DNA of 64,000 nt from an uncultured Parabacteroides sp. (lineage in GTDB: Bacteria > Bacteroidota > Bacteroidia > Bacteroidales > Tannerellaceae), in assembly GCA_934725305.1 (NCBI GenBank), contig CAKVBA010000008.1:10799-74798 (forward strand), in the 5' to 3' direction. Shown here one piece after another: positions 8,001 through 16,137 of the stretch (position 1 is its first letter; each line of letters begins with the position of its first letter). Below the pieces are notes generated by a model. That model had not been told where the DNA came from and searched no databases. It was given only the letters and a program-made list of their open reading frames with translations. The position numbers were made by a program, and so were the translations under genes.

Positions 8001-10621
8001 TTTGCTTGAGAATAACCCTGTGGATCAACAGAGGCAACCTCAAATGTATGCGACCGATCAGTCGCCAATGGAGCATCACCTTGCTGTGGTGTACGAATAC
8101 CAGCAAAACGAGAATAGGGAGCATACAACAGACGATAACTATCCAAGCTGAAATTGCCCGACTCTTCATAGACGCGAGTGACCAGATTTCCCAATAACAT
8201 ACCAGGAGCCGAGTTGCCCAACTCAAAGGTAGAATGCACGACATCATTACCATTCTCATCAACCGTGCCCGAAATCAACTTACTCTCTTCACTACTGAAC
8301 AGACGTGACGGATCGTCGAAACAGAACTTCTCATATCCCTTGAACTGAGTAGGTGTAGCAATAAAAGTTCCTTTGATGTCATACTTCAAATGGCGAGCCA
8401 CAGCACCTTGCAACCATTCGACATGCAGTTTCCCATTCATGGCTTCGCCACGCATCAATGTGCGGTTTGGCAGATCTAGCTGAATCTTCAAACGGTTGGG
8501 TTTAATCGTCTCAATACGAACTCGCTTAGAGAAAGAGACTCCGCCCACATCCACCTTTACATTCCATACGCCAGTGGGTGCATCTGCCTCAGTAGGAAAA
8601 GCAAAGGAATAGATACCCAACATTCCTTTAGACTGATTCTTACGCAAATAGAGCTGACCCAACGGATTATAAAGTTCCATCACTATCGGATGATTATCCG
8701 GCAGCTGCTGCAACTTGTCGTGCAACATAAAGCTGAGATGCAACGTATCTCCCGGACGCCATACGCCCCGTTCTCCATAGATAAATCCTTTGATTCCCTT
8801 CTGCACCTCTTCGCCTGAAACATCGAACGAGCTAAGTGAAAGAGACGATCCATTATCAACGCGTAGATAAGACCGAAGGTTACCTTTCGAAGCAATCAGA
8901 TAGAAGGGCTTGCCAGAAGTAAAGTTCAACAAGACAGACCCTTTACTGTCGGTCTCGCTTTCGGTCAACAACTGTTGCTGATAATTATAAGCCTTCACTT
9001 TCACTCCACTCTCCGGATCGGTAGTCAACAGATTATGCACCAAAACCGTCATACTATTGTCCGCTCCGGCCTTTGCTATCAAGCCTAAATCAGTTACCAA
9101 CACATTCTTTCCTATAGCCTTATTGAAATAGAAACTAGGTGTACAAGGATTATCAACATCCTTATAATTATAGACAGACCAATCTTGGTCGCTATTTATA
9201 TAATAATAACCTCCATCGTCGAACTGACTGCTCACCTTCTTAAACCGAATCAGATCATCTGCTAAAATCTGCTCTTTAGATCGCTTGATGCTATCTTCAC
9301 ACGGATAGACTGAGAGATCTTTATTAAACGACAATTCGATTCGATAAATGGCTCCTTGTTCCGGCTCAATCATCTTCTTCAGGTCAATACCGAATGTATT
9401 CCAATGAGTCAGATCATGATCTTCTTCATCCAGGAAGATTGTCTGCAAAGCCACCAAACGACCAACACGTGTCAGATCGGATTGGTAATCCAACTGATTA
9501 ACCTGCAAAAACTGCCCGATATTTCGCTCTAACACTTTGATCACACGCACTTCAACACCTCGCAAAAAGACCGACTGGAAAGGAACAACCCACTGTCCGT
9601 CTTGCGGCATAATAGTTCCTCCACTCACGAAACGGACAGCCGGAACCAATTTCTCCAATTCCACCTGCTGCACTACTTCCTCCTGCAATGTCAATCCACT
9701 CTGACTACGCAGATTCTTACTAACATGAACATTCAACACACCCATACGACCGGCATCCGGATAGAGACGTAATTTGTTTCCATCCACCTGAACCGTCTCG
9801 TTTTTATTGTCTGACAGAAAAGCCAAGCCTCTCATATCCTGTGACTCATCCAGTTTCTTGGTAAAAACAACTTCAACATAGCTCTCAGGATCGTGTTGCA
9901 GTCTGACATCATACACCTTGAAATCATTTTGATTAGGAATGGTAATAGACAACAGATCCTCTTCAGGCAAATTCAATTTGTTTTTCCCTACCGACAAATG
10001 AATGATTCGTTCTCTCTCTATCGTAGCCGGAACAGTCAAGGTAACCTCGTGTTTCCTACCATCCGGACTATGTTTCCACTGTTTCTCCACCTTTTCGGAA
10101 CAATTGATCACCGATTCCACCATCTCGGGTTGTTCCCGGTCCGGCGTAAACAACGAACATACGACATCATAATTATTCTCATTCTTCGGATTAATATCCA
10201 TAGATTGCTGATAAGCCTTAAATGTCAACGGAAAGGTTGTAAAAGAGAAGGAAAACGAGCGGTCCTTATCTGTTACCTCAAACCATTTGGAAAGATCGGC
10301 CGTCACCGTATAGGTCTTATTACACTCAAAAGACAGAGCAGGCTTAAATACAACCGTATGGTTATTCTCATAAATAAATGTACCCTTCACCTCCGGCTCT
10401 ATACGAAAAGCCTTTGGCAGCTGGTCGACTTTAGTTAATACCTCTTCAGATATTTCTTGGTTCAGAACAAGATAAATTGGAGTGTACCGCGAAACCTTAC
10501 CTGATGTAAAAGCTTCCACGTACGGATTAAAGGTGTTGTCTGGTTTATTCCCGGTAGAATTACAACCGACCAATAAGCACAACAGACTACAAATACATAG
10601 AAGATAAAAATGCTTAACCAT
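5099..10621 (-). CDS. alpha-2-macroglobulin family lipoprotein with thioester motif
   Basis: Very large secreted protein (1840 residues). The N-terminus is a lipoprotein signal with lipobox LVGC (Cys20). The middle region has the macroglobulin beta-domain repeats (MG2-like stretch around GERGVWRPGDTLHLS). The thioester motif is GCIEQ, with Cys1391, so the reactive bond that traps proteases is predicted to be intact. An alpha/alpha-toroid of TED type follows. Bacterial homologues such as E. coli YfhM are thought to protect the cell envelope from proteases and often sit next to pbpC. Here the nearest synthase is a convergent PBP1A about 1 kb away. A TAtaTTTG box lies at 10651-10658 (minus). Confidence 0.93.
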   Translation of the reverse strand: MVKHFYLLCICSLLCLLVGCNSTGNKPDNTFNPYVEAFTSGKVSRYTPIYLVLNQEISEEVLTKVDQLPKAFRIEPEVKGTFIYENNHTVVFKPALSFECNKTYTVTADLSKWFEVTDKDRSFSFSFTTFPLTFKAYQQSMDINPKNENNYDVVCSLFTPDREQPEMVESVINCSEKVEKQWKHSPDGRKHEVTLTVPATIERERIIHLSVGKNKLNLPEEDLLSITIPNQNDFKVYDVRLQHDPESYVEVVFTKKLDESQDMRGLAFLSDNKNETVQVDGNKLRLYPDAGRMGVLNVHVSKNLRSQSGLTLQEEVVQQVELEKLVPAVRFVSGGTIMPQDGQWVVPFQSVFLRGVEVRVIKVLERNIGQFLQVNQLDYQSDLTRVGRLVALQTIFLDEEDHDLTHWNTFGIDLKKMIEPEQGAIYRIELSFNKDLSVYPCEDSIKRSKEQILADDLIRFKKVSSQFDDGGYYYINSDQDWSVYNYKDVDNPCTPSFYFNKAIGKNVLVTDLGLIAKAGADNSMTVLVHNLLTTDPESGVKVKAYNYQQQLLTESETDSKGSVLLNFTSGKPFYLIASKGNLRSYLRVDNGSSLSLSSFDVSGEEVQKGIKGFIYGERGVWRPGDTLHLSFMLHDKLQQLPDNHPIVMELYNPLGQLYLRKNQSKGMLGIYSFAFPTEADAPTGVWNVKVDVGGVSFSKRVRIETIKPNRLKIQLDLPNRTLMRGEAMNGKLHVEWLQGAVARHLKYDIKGTFIATPTQFKGYEKFCFDDPSRLFSSEESKLISGTVDENGNDVVHSTFELGNSAPGMLLGNLVTRVYEESGNFSLDSYRLLYAPYSRFAGIRTPQQGDAPLATDRSHTFEVASVDPQGYSQANVELEVKVYKGYWYWWWSSDRSMLANYMSDTYNKPIKTLTLYTDESGKSRFNLSFDREEWGTYYISVKDKQSKHATGAICYFDWPEMEGRRNREGGEEATMLTLKTDKEKYSPGENIVLTFPSAKGARAIVTVESGSKLLSVSEQECDGIETTMKVKVTPDMQPNAYIYVALLQPHGHVRNDLPIRLYGVVPVEVSSPESHLHPTIQAASEVKPESDYTVTVSERQGREMAYTLAIVDEGLLDLTRYQTPDPWKAFNGREALGVNTWDLYNQVMGAYGGRIEQLFSIGGDDALNKGPKAIVNRFKPVVQFDGPFLLKRGERKRHTYQMPNYQGRVKVMVIAGDGKAYGHADYTMMVRKPVMLLGTLPRVIGAGEEMVIPATVFATEDQVGSVSVSISCSSNMEVIGATEQQLYFDRKGDKQTSFRIRVKEQTGVGQVILTAVGKGDRSVYASDITIRSIEETQWKRTPLTIEPGKSWKGKIALPGMDGTNRLSVEVSTLKPLNLTSRLSYLLDYPHGCIEQIVSKAFPQLYLNRLTSLSDKQQARAEATVKEVINRMRSYQTPDGAFAYWPGMSSSHAWGTAYAVHFLLQAEQMGYLVPTSMKRNAIDNLRRVARGWKPQTGYYARAEEQTEAYRLYLLALAGKSEMGAMNRLKESASLSDATRWWLASAYAIAGRKDVATSLMKRTRDVYLYDEADDLTLGSEVRDFSVRLLTLCLLNRGDEAAQLANQISDELASDEWMSTQTTAFALVAISSFRDRYPSDGSMQFEYRCEGKGETISTDKSIWTSSLLEDASGSVNGEIKNKGKSTLFVNFMSEGIPARGSIEPAAQGLSLAVSYLDSKGQPLDISSLRQGTNLTAMVTVYNASSENYSHLVLTELFPAGWEILNTRFMEGAVATKDNGVSYQDIRDDRVYSYIDQLPAGRQVTLRIHLCAVYAGRFYLPPVICEAMYRHQVRANTGSRFVEVE

Positions 10622-10650
10622 AGTCTTTTGTTATTAAATGTTCATATCTA

Positions 10651-10702
10651 CAAATATAACGTTTATAAACAAACAAAGGTTGATAAAACATCATTATCTT
10701 TG
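10651..10702. promoter_or_regulatory. divergent promoters for the macroglobulin gene and recQ
   Basis: A minus-strand TAtaTTTG box (CAAATATA on plus, 10651-10658) faces the macroglobulin gene. A plus-strand TAtcTTTG box (10695-10702) lies 35 bp before recQ. The -33 boxes are not clear for either. Confidence 0.5.
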
Positions 10703-10736
10703 TTCCTCTTATAATAAATGATGCATTGTTGAACTG

Positions 10737-12584
10737 ATGAATGAATTGCTTTTACTCTTAAAGAAGTTTTTCGGATATACCTCTTTTCGTCCTTTACAAG
10801 CGGATATTATCCAACGTATTTTACAGAAGAAAGATTCACTGGTATTGATGCCAACAGGTGGCGGAAAGTCTATCTGCTATCAACTACCGGCCGTTTATCT
10901 GCCGGGAACAGCCATTGTGATCTCTCCGCTGATTGCGTTGATGAAAGATCAGGTAGAAGGACTTGTTGCCAACGGCATTCCGGCTGCGGCTATCAACAGC
11001 ATGATGCCCGAAGCCGAACAGCAGCAGGTGAAGCAACTCTGCGCACAAGGTAAAATCAAACTGCTCTATATCTCGCCCGAACGGGTCAAGAGTGAGGCTG
11101 ATTGGTTTTTACCCCGATTGGATATCTCATTGATTGCGATTGATGAAGCACACTGTATCTCTCAATGGGGACACGATTTCCGGCCCGAATATACTCAGTT
11201 GGCCATACTAAAAGAGCGTTTTCCCAAAGTGCCAATCGTGGCCCTAACAGCCACGGCAGACAAGACTACGCGTCAGGACATTCTGGAGCAGCTGAAATTA
11301 GAGCAACCCGAAACCTTTATCTCCTCTTTTGACCGGCCCAACCTATCACTGACCGTGAGGCAAGGATTGAACAAACGGGAAAAGATACGCACCATTGTAC
11401 AGTTTATTCGGGAACATCGTCAGCAGTCGGGCATCATCTATTGTATGAAACGCAATGACACAGAGATGTTGGCCGACGAATTGAGTATGTACAACATCAA
11501 GACAACGGCCTATCATGCAGGACTCACTCCGGCTGCACGCGAACAAGCTCAGGATGATTTCATCAACGACCGCGTGGATGTGGTCTGCGCAACCATTGCC
11601 TTCGGTATGGGCATCGACAAAAGTAATGTGCGCTGGATTATCCATTACAACATGCCGAAAAGCATCGAGAACTATTATCAGGAGATTGGTCGTGCCGGTC
11701 GAGACGGGATGAAGAGCGATACGCTACTCTTTTACTCGATGAACGACCTAAAGGTGCTCTCTATGTTCGTCGAAGAGAGTAATCAGAAAGAGTTGAACAT
11801 GGAGAAACTGCAATGGATGCGTCGGTATTGCGAGGCCAGTATCTGCCGCCGCCGAATCCTGCTGAGCTATTTCGGAGAAGAAAGTCATCACGATTGTGAT
11901 AATTGTGATGTCTGCAAGAATCCACCCGAACGATTTGATGGCAGTATTCTGGTGCAAAAGGCCTTGAGTGCTCTTGCACGCACCGGACAAAACTGCGGCA
12001 TACAGATGCTCATTCATATCTTAAGAGGATCGGTCCGGGCCGAACTGTTAGAGAAAGGATATAACCACTTGAAGACCTATGGAGCAGGACGTGACTTGGG
12101 TTACAAAGAGTGGCAGGCCTATATTTATCAGATGATTCATCTGGGATATATAGAAATAGATTATACCGCCGGTATGACACTGAAGATTACTCCAGCCGGA
12201 AACCGCGTGCTGTTTGGTAAACAAAAAGCCGAACTGTCACGTTATAAAGAGATTGTTTATACTCAAGACACAACCAGCTCAACCAGCAAATCACGATTCA
12301 AAGCTCAACCCATCCGTCCGCTGGCTGATGCCTCCATTGATGAAACGCTCTCGGATGCGCTTCATCAACTGCGCAAACAGATTGCTGAACGCGACCACAT
12401 GCCGGCCTATATCATCTTTTCAGACAATTCATTGGAGGATATGGTCAACCAGAAACCGGTTACTTTGGAACAGTTTAGTGAGATTCATGGTGTAGGACAG
12501 ATTAAGTTGAACAAATATGGACGAGTATTTGTCTCGCTAATCCGATTCGTACTAAAACTGCCCAAACTGGAAGATATCAGCTGA
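10737..12584 (+). CDS. recQ: ATP-dependent DNA helicase RecQ
   Basis: 3'-5' DNA helicase of 615 residues for recombination and fork repair. Visible parts: Walker A TGGGKS (40-45), DEAH box (136-139), helicase C domain ending QEIGRAGRDG, four-cysteine zinc site (CEASIC ... CDNCDVC), winged-helix RQC domain, and a C-terminal HRDC domain (about residues 535-600). This is the full RecQ architecture of usual length. It is transcribed alone and converges on pabC with only 8 bp between stop codons. Confidence 0.96.
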   Translation: MNELLLLLKKFFGYTSFRPLQADIIQRILQKKDSLVLMPTGGGKSICYQLPAVYLPGTAIVISPLIALMKDQVEGLVANGIPAAAINSMMPEAEQQQVKQLCAQGKIKLLYISPERVKSEADWFLPRLDISLIAIDEAHCISQWGHDFRPEYTQLAILKERFPKVPIVALTATADKTTRQDILEQLKLEQPETFISSFDRPNLSLTVRQGLNKREKIRTIVQFIREHRQQSGIIYCMKRNDTEMLADELSMYNIKTTAYHAGLTPAAREQAQDDFINDRVDVVCATIAFGMGIDKSNVRWIIHYNMPKSIENYYQEIGRAGRDGMKSDTLLFYSMNDLKVLSMFVEESNQKELNMEKLQWMRRYCEASICRRRILLSYFGEESHHDCDNCDVCKNPPERFDGSILVQKALSALARTGQNCGIQMLIHILRGSVRAELLEKGYNHLKTYGAGRDLGYKEWQAYIYQMIHLGYIEIDYTAGMTLKITPAGNRVLFGKQKAELSRYKEIVYTQDTTSSTSKSRFKAQPIRPLADASIDETLSDALHQLRKQIAERDHMPAYIIFSDNSLEDMVNQKPVTLEQFSEIHGVGQIKLNKYGRVFVSLIRFVLKLPKLEDIS

Positions 12585-12592
12585 TAGCTTAC

Positions 12593-13183
12593 CTAGCGGC
12601 GGATACAGGAAATGGGCAGATCGATCTCTCCAAATCCAATCAAGGCATTGAAAAGGCGGATACGGGAAAATCCGGATAAATCGGAAACAGAGATGGAAGC
12701 TGCCTCAATGCCTCCTTCATCCAACAAGGCAGCCCGATGTGTGCCGGCCAGCAGCGGTTCTGCCGGAGTCTGCCACTGCTCACCATTCCACAGTGCCACA
12801 TTGCAGATAGAAGTATCGGTCAATAATCCTTGACGCACCACCAATACATCATCGGCCTCAGCCCTGCAAGCAAACAACTCATTCAAGACAGTGCGGTCGG
12901 TTGATTTATAACGGTAATCGGCCTCATCAGAACAGACCAGCTTCAAGGTAGCGACAGGTCGCAGGTGATAAGGAGAATAAGTAACTTCTCGAATCTCCGT
13001 ATCATACACAACCCGACACTTCGTCCGCTCTATATAGGCTTCGGGCGAGATAAAACGAACCAGATCCAACGGTTCTGACGCACCCAAACACAGCCTGCGC
13101 GTACGATTCATACGTTCATTATGATAGGCCAGACGCATTATCCGGCCCTGCTCTATACATATAGTCTCAATAAATGGGCACAT
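12593..13183 (-). CDS. pabC: aminodeoxychorismate lyase (class IV aminotransferase fold)
   Basis: PLP enzyme of 196 residues that releases pyruvate from 4-amino-4-deoxychorismate to give p-aminobenzoate for folate. It is shorter than E. coli PabC (269), as is common in Bacteroidota. Supporting features are the overall class IV fold pattern, LLTDTSICNVALWNGEQW near residue 125 and LLAGTHRAALLDEG near residue 145. The start overlaps the end of pabB by 17 bp, implying translational coupling. A short branched-chain aminotransferase homologue is the main alternative, but the PabB neighbour favours PabC. Confidence 0.85.
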   Translation of the reverse strand: MCPFIETICIEQGRIMRLAYHNERMNRTRRLCLGASEPLDLVRFISPEAYIERTKCRVVYDTEIREVTYSPYHLRPVATLKLVCSDEADYRYKSTDRTVLNELFACRAEADDVLVVRQGLLTDTSICNVALWNGEQWQTPAEPLLAGTHRAALLDEGGIEAASISVSDLSGFSRIRLFNALIGFGEIDLPISCIRR

Positions 13184-14153
13184 ACACCTTCTGCTTCATC
13201 TCGTTATACTCACTGTGGCAATCACTGCGAGAGGTGATTCCACCTCCACTTTTAAAGACCAACCGTCCATCCTGTTGCTCTATGAAACGAATCATCACCG
13301 CACTATTGACATTCTTACCATCGAAGCAACCCATCACGCCGGTATAGAAGCCTCGATCATAACCTTCAGCCTCCTCAATGATTTCAACCGTCTTACGCTT
13401 GGGTGCGCCGGTGATAGAGCCTGCCGGCAACAGTAGGAAAAATATATCGCCCAGCCGACTGGTCCAATCTCCCGGCAAATGGCCGGCTACTTCGCTGCTC
13501 ACCTGCAGCAATCCTCCACAGTTGGTCTGCAGCTCATCGATATAACGATAACGAGGCACGCCCACCTGATTTGCCACCATACTCAGGTCGTTGCGGATCA
13601 GATCTACAATCGTGGCATGCTCGGCCGTTTCCTTCGGATCGTCAAGTATCACCTGGCGGGCATTGGGTGTATCAGAATCAATTGTTCCCTTCATCGGGAA
13701 AGAACAGATACGTCCCTGCTCAATACGAACAAATATCTCGGGCGAGAAGACGATAAAGTGATCTTTCAGCCACAGTTTATATTTAGCCCGTGAGCCATGA
13801 AACACCTCCTCCAGCGACAAATTAGTGCGCACTTTGGTGGGACAAGTCAGATTTACCAAATACGAATTACCGGCATAAATGGCCTGTTGCACCACCTGAA
13901 ACGACCGGGTATAATCGGCCTCTGACACCGGATCGATTTCCCATACCACCGAAGCAGTACGGTTTGGAAAAGAGATGCCATCGGTGTTGCGCCATCCCTC
14001 CAAATCGTAGAGCATTTCCGAGGAATCAATATCCTCCGGCCGCTCTACCAGACATTTTTCCTGCTTATAATCTATAACAAACAGAAAGGGTTGCCCCTCT
14101 TTCCCCCATTGGTTCATTCGGGCAACCGCTTCTGCTTTCGTACAATATTTCAT
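13167..14153 (-). CDS. pabB: aminodeoxychorismate synthase component I
   Basis: Chorismate-binding enzyme of 328 residues that aminates chorismate to 4-amino-4-deoxychorismate. The C-terminal chorismate-binding half has MKGTIDSDTPNAR, LIRNDLSMVANQVG, LLPAGSITGAPKRKTVEII and the terminal SGGGITSRSDCHSEYNEM motif. It is shorter than E. coli PabB because the N-terminal tryptophan-binding-like half is reduced. No glutamine amidotransferase (PabA) is in the window. It sits 22 bp behind aguB and overlaps pabC. Confidence 0.9.
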   Translation of the reverse strand: MKYCTKAEAVARMNQWGKEGQPFLFVIDYKQEKCLVERPEDIDSSEMLYDLEGWRNTDGISFPNRTASVVWEIDPVSEADYTRSFQVVQQAIYAGNSYLVNLTCPTKVRTNLSLEEVFHGSRAKYKLWLKDHFIVFSPEIFVRIEQGRICSFPMKGTIDSDTPNARQVILDDPKETAEHATIVDLIRNDLSMVANQVGVPRYRYIDELQTNCGGLLQVSSEVAGHLPGDWTSRLGDIFFLLLPAGSITGAPKRKTVEIIEEAEGYDRGFYTGVMGCFDGKNVNSAVMIRFIEQQDGRLVFKSGGGITSRSDCHSEYNEMKQKVYVPIY

Positions 14154-14175
14154 ATCCGTATGGAACTATTATTCC

Positions 14176-15051
14176 TCAATCCAGGAAACGTTTTGTCAAG
14201 CCCTCAAAGGCATCGATACGACGGTCACGGAAAAAGGGCCACCAACGTCGCACATTCTCACAACGAGACTTATCGACCTCAACCACACAAATCTCTTCTC
14301 TATCATTGGGCAACTCTGCCAACAATTCGCCCTGCGGACCTGCCACGAAACTGTTACCCCAGAAAGAGATACCATTTGTCTGACCCGAAGGATCCTCTTC
14401 GTGTCCCACACGGTTAACGGTAACAACCGGAAGGCCATTGGCCACAGCATGTCCGCGCTGTACTACAACCCAAGCTCCTAACTGACGAGATTTCTCTGCC
14501 ACGGTATCGGTGCTTTCCCAACCGATTGCCGTTGGGTAGATCAAGATGTCCGCACCACGCATAGCCATCAAACGGGCAGCTTCGGGATACCACTGATCCC
14601 AACAAACCAAAACGCCCAGACGACCCACAGAGGTATTAATCGGTTCAAAGCCTAAATCACCCGGAGTGAAATAGAACTTTTCATAATAAGCAGGATCATC
14701 CGGTATATGCATCTTGCGATACTTTCCGGCAATCGTTCCATCCTTTTCCAAAACGACAGCAGTGTTATGATACAGACCGGCTGCACGTTTTTCAAAGAGC
14801 GACAACACAATCACAACGCCCAGTTCTTTGGCCAAAGCCCCAAAGCTCTCTGTTGACGGACCGGGAATCGGTTCAGCCTGATCAAACACAGAGGTGTCTT
14901 CAGTCTGACAGAAATAGAGTCCATTATGCAACTCCTGTAATACAATCAGTTCTGCGCCCTTATCAGCAGCAAAACGTATATTTTTCTGCAGTTTTTCAAT
15001 ATTGGCAGCTCTGTCTGCCGTATTGCTCTGCTGTATAATACCAACCTTCAT
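14176..15051 (-). CDS. aguB: N-carbamoylputrescine amidase
   Basis: Nitrilase-superfamily enzyme of 291 residues that hydrolyses N-carbamoylputrescine to putrescine, CO2 and ammonia, the last step of the agmatine route to polyamines. The catalytic Cys150 lies in LVCWDQWYPEAARL; the Glu is in LIVLQELHNGLYFC and the Lys in GKYRKMHIPDD. The ATG at 15051 is chosen because MKVGIIQQSN is the canonical family N-terminus; the frame is open upstream to 15111, overlapping aguA. It follows agmatine deiminase by 17 bp, which fixes the substrate among nitrilases. Confidence 0.94.
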   Translation of the reverse strand: MKVGIIQQSNTADRAANIEKLQKNIRFAADKGAELIVLQELHNGLYFCQTEDTSVFDQAEPIPGPSTESFGALAKELGVVIVLSLFEKRAAGLYHNTAVVLEKDGTIAGKYRKMHIPDDPAYYEKFYFTPGDLGFEPINTSVGRLGVLVCWDQWYPEAARLMAMRGADILIYPTAIGWESTDTVAEKSRQLGAWVVVQRGHAVANGLPVVTVNRVGHEEDPSGQTNGISFWGNSFVAGPQGELLAELPNDREEICVVEVDKSRCENVRRWWPFFRDRRIDAFEGLTKRFLD

Positions 15052-15068
15052 ACCTTTCTCTTCTATTC

Positions 15069-16100
15069 TTAACAGTTTATAAAACCTTCGGGATACTGCA
15101 TGGTCACACAATGCAAAGATCCATGTTGCTTGATCAACGGAAGACAGTTGATGCCCACAACTTCTCTGTCGGGAAACACCTCTTGCAAGAGTTTACGCGC
15201 CACTTCGTCCTTCGGAGAATTATAGAAAGGCAGCAACACGGCTCCATTCATAATCAAGAAGTTTGCATAAGTAGCCGGCAGACGCTCGCCTTCCCACTCT
15301 ACTTTATCGGCCATTGGCAATGCAACCAAACGGTATGGCTCACCATTAGCACGAGTAAAGGCACGGATCTCTTCTTCCATGGCATGCAGCTCTTCGTAAT
15401 GTTCATCCGTTTCATCCGTACACTGCACATAGGCAATGGTATCAGGTGTACAGAAACGGGCCAGTGTATCCACATGGCTGTCGGTATCATCTCCGGCCAA
15501 ATAACCGTTCTCTATCCATAACACACGAGACAAGCCAAAAACCTCTTTCAGATAATTCTCTATCTCTTCGCGATGCAAATATTCATTGCGATTGACCGAA
15601 AGCAGACACTGTGCTGTTGTCATCAATGTGCCTTCTCCATCCGACTCGATACTACCGCCTTCCAATACAAACGGCTGCATGTTGGCAATCTGAATGTCTT
15701 CAGCAAAGATATCGGAGCGATACAACTGACGAGTAATCAGATTGTCCATATCTGCCGCAAACTTCATGCCCCAACCATTAAACACAAAATCATAGACCGT
15801 CGGTCCGAACGAATCCAATACCGATATGCCGCCATGGTCACGAGCCCACGTGTCATTGGTTTCCATCTCACAGAAGATGATACGACTATAATCGATATCA
15901 CCCAACTGACTACGCACCTCTGCCTCATCAGGACAAACAATCAATAAATTCTCATGCTTCACTACCTCATGGGCTATCGCAACGAAACAGGGAATCACCT
16001 CATCCAAAATGGGTGCCCAGTCGGTCTGCTCATGAGGCCATGTCAATTGAATGGCACTCTGTGGGTGCCATTCAGCCGGCCATATTGTTTGATTTTCCAT
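15069..16100 (-). CDS. aguA: agmatine deiminase
   Basis: Enzyme of 343 residues that converts agmatine to N-carbamoylputrescine and ammonia (guanidine-modifying, peptidylarginine-deiminase fold). Visible motifs: NDTWARDHGG (about 82-91), FVLEGGSIESDGEGTL, AGDDTDSHVDTLARF with its catalytic His, and HGSLHC ending in nucleophile Cys331. It is followed directly by aguB, giving a complete arginine-decarboxylase-dependent route once agmatine is present; no arginine decarboxylase is in the window. Confidence 0.95.
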   Translation of the reverse strand: MENQTIWPAEWHPQSAIQLTWPHEQTDWAPILDEVIPCFVAIAHEVVKHENLLIVCPDEAEVRSQLGDIDYSRIIFCEMETNDTWARDHGGISVLDSFGPTVYDFVFNGWGMKFAADMDNLITRQLYRSDIFAEDIQIANMQPFVLEGGSIESDGEGTLMTTAQCLLSVNRNEYLHREEIENYLKEVFGLSRVLWIENGYLAGDDTDSHVDTLARFCTPDTIAYVQCTDETDEHYEELHAMEEEIRAFTRANGEPYRLVALPMADKVEWEGERLPATYANFLIMNGAVLLPFYNSPKDEVARKLLQEVFPDREVVGINCLPLIKQHGSLHCVTMQYPEGFINC

Positions 16101-16137
16101 CTAACTATCTTTTTCTTTATTTTGGGCGTAAAATTAA

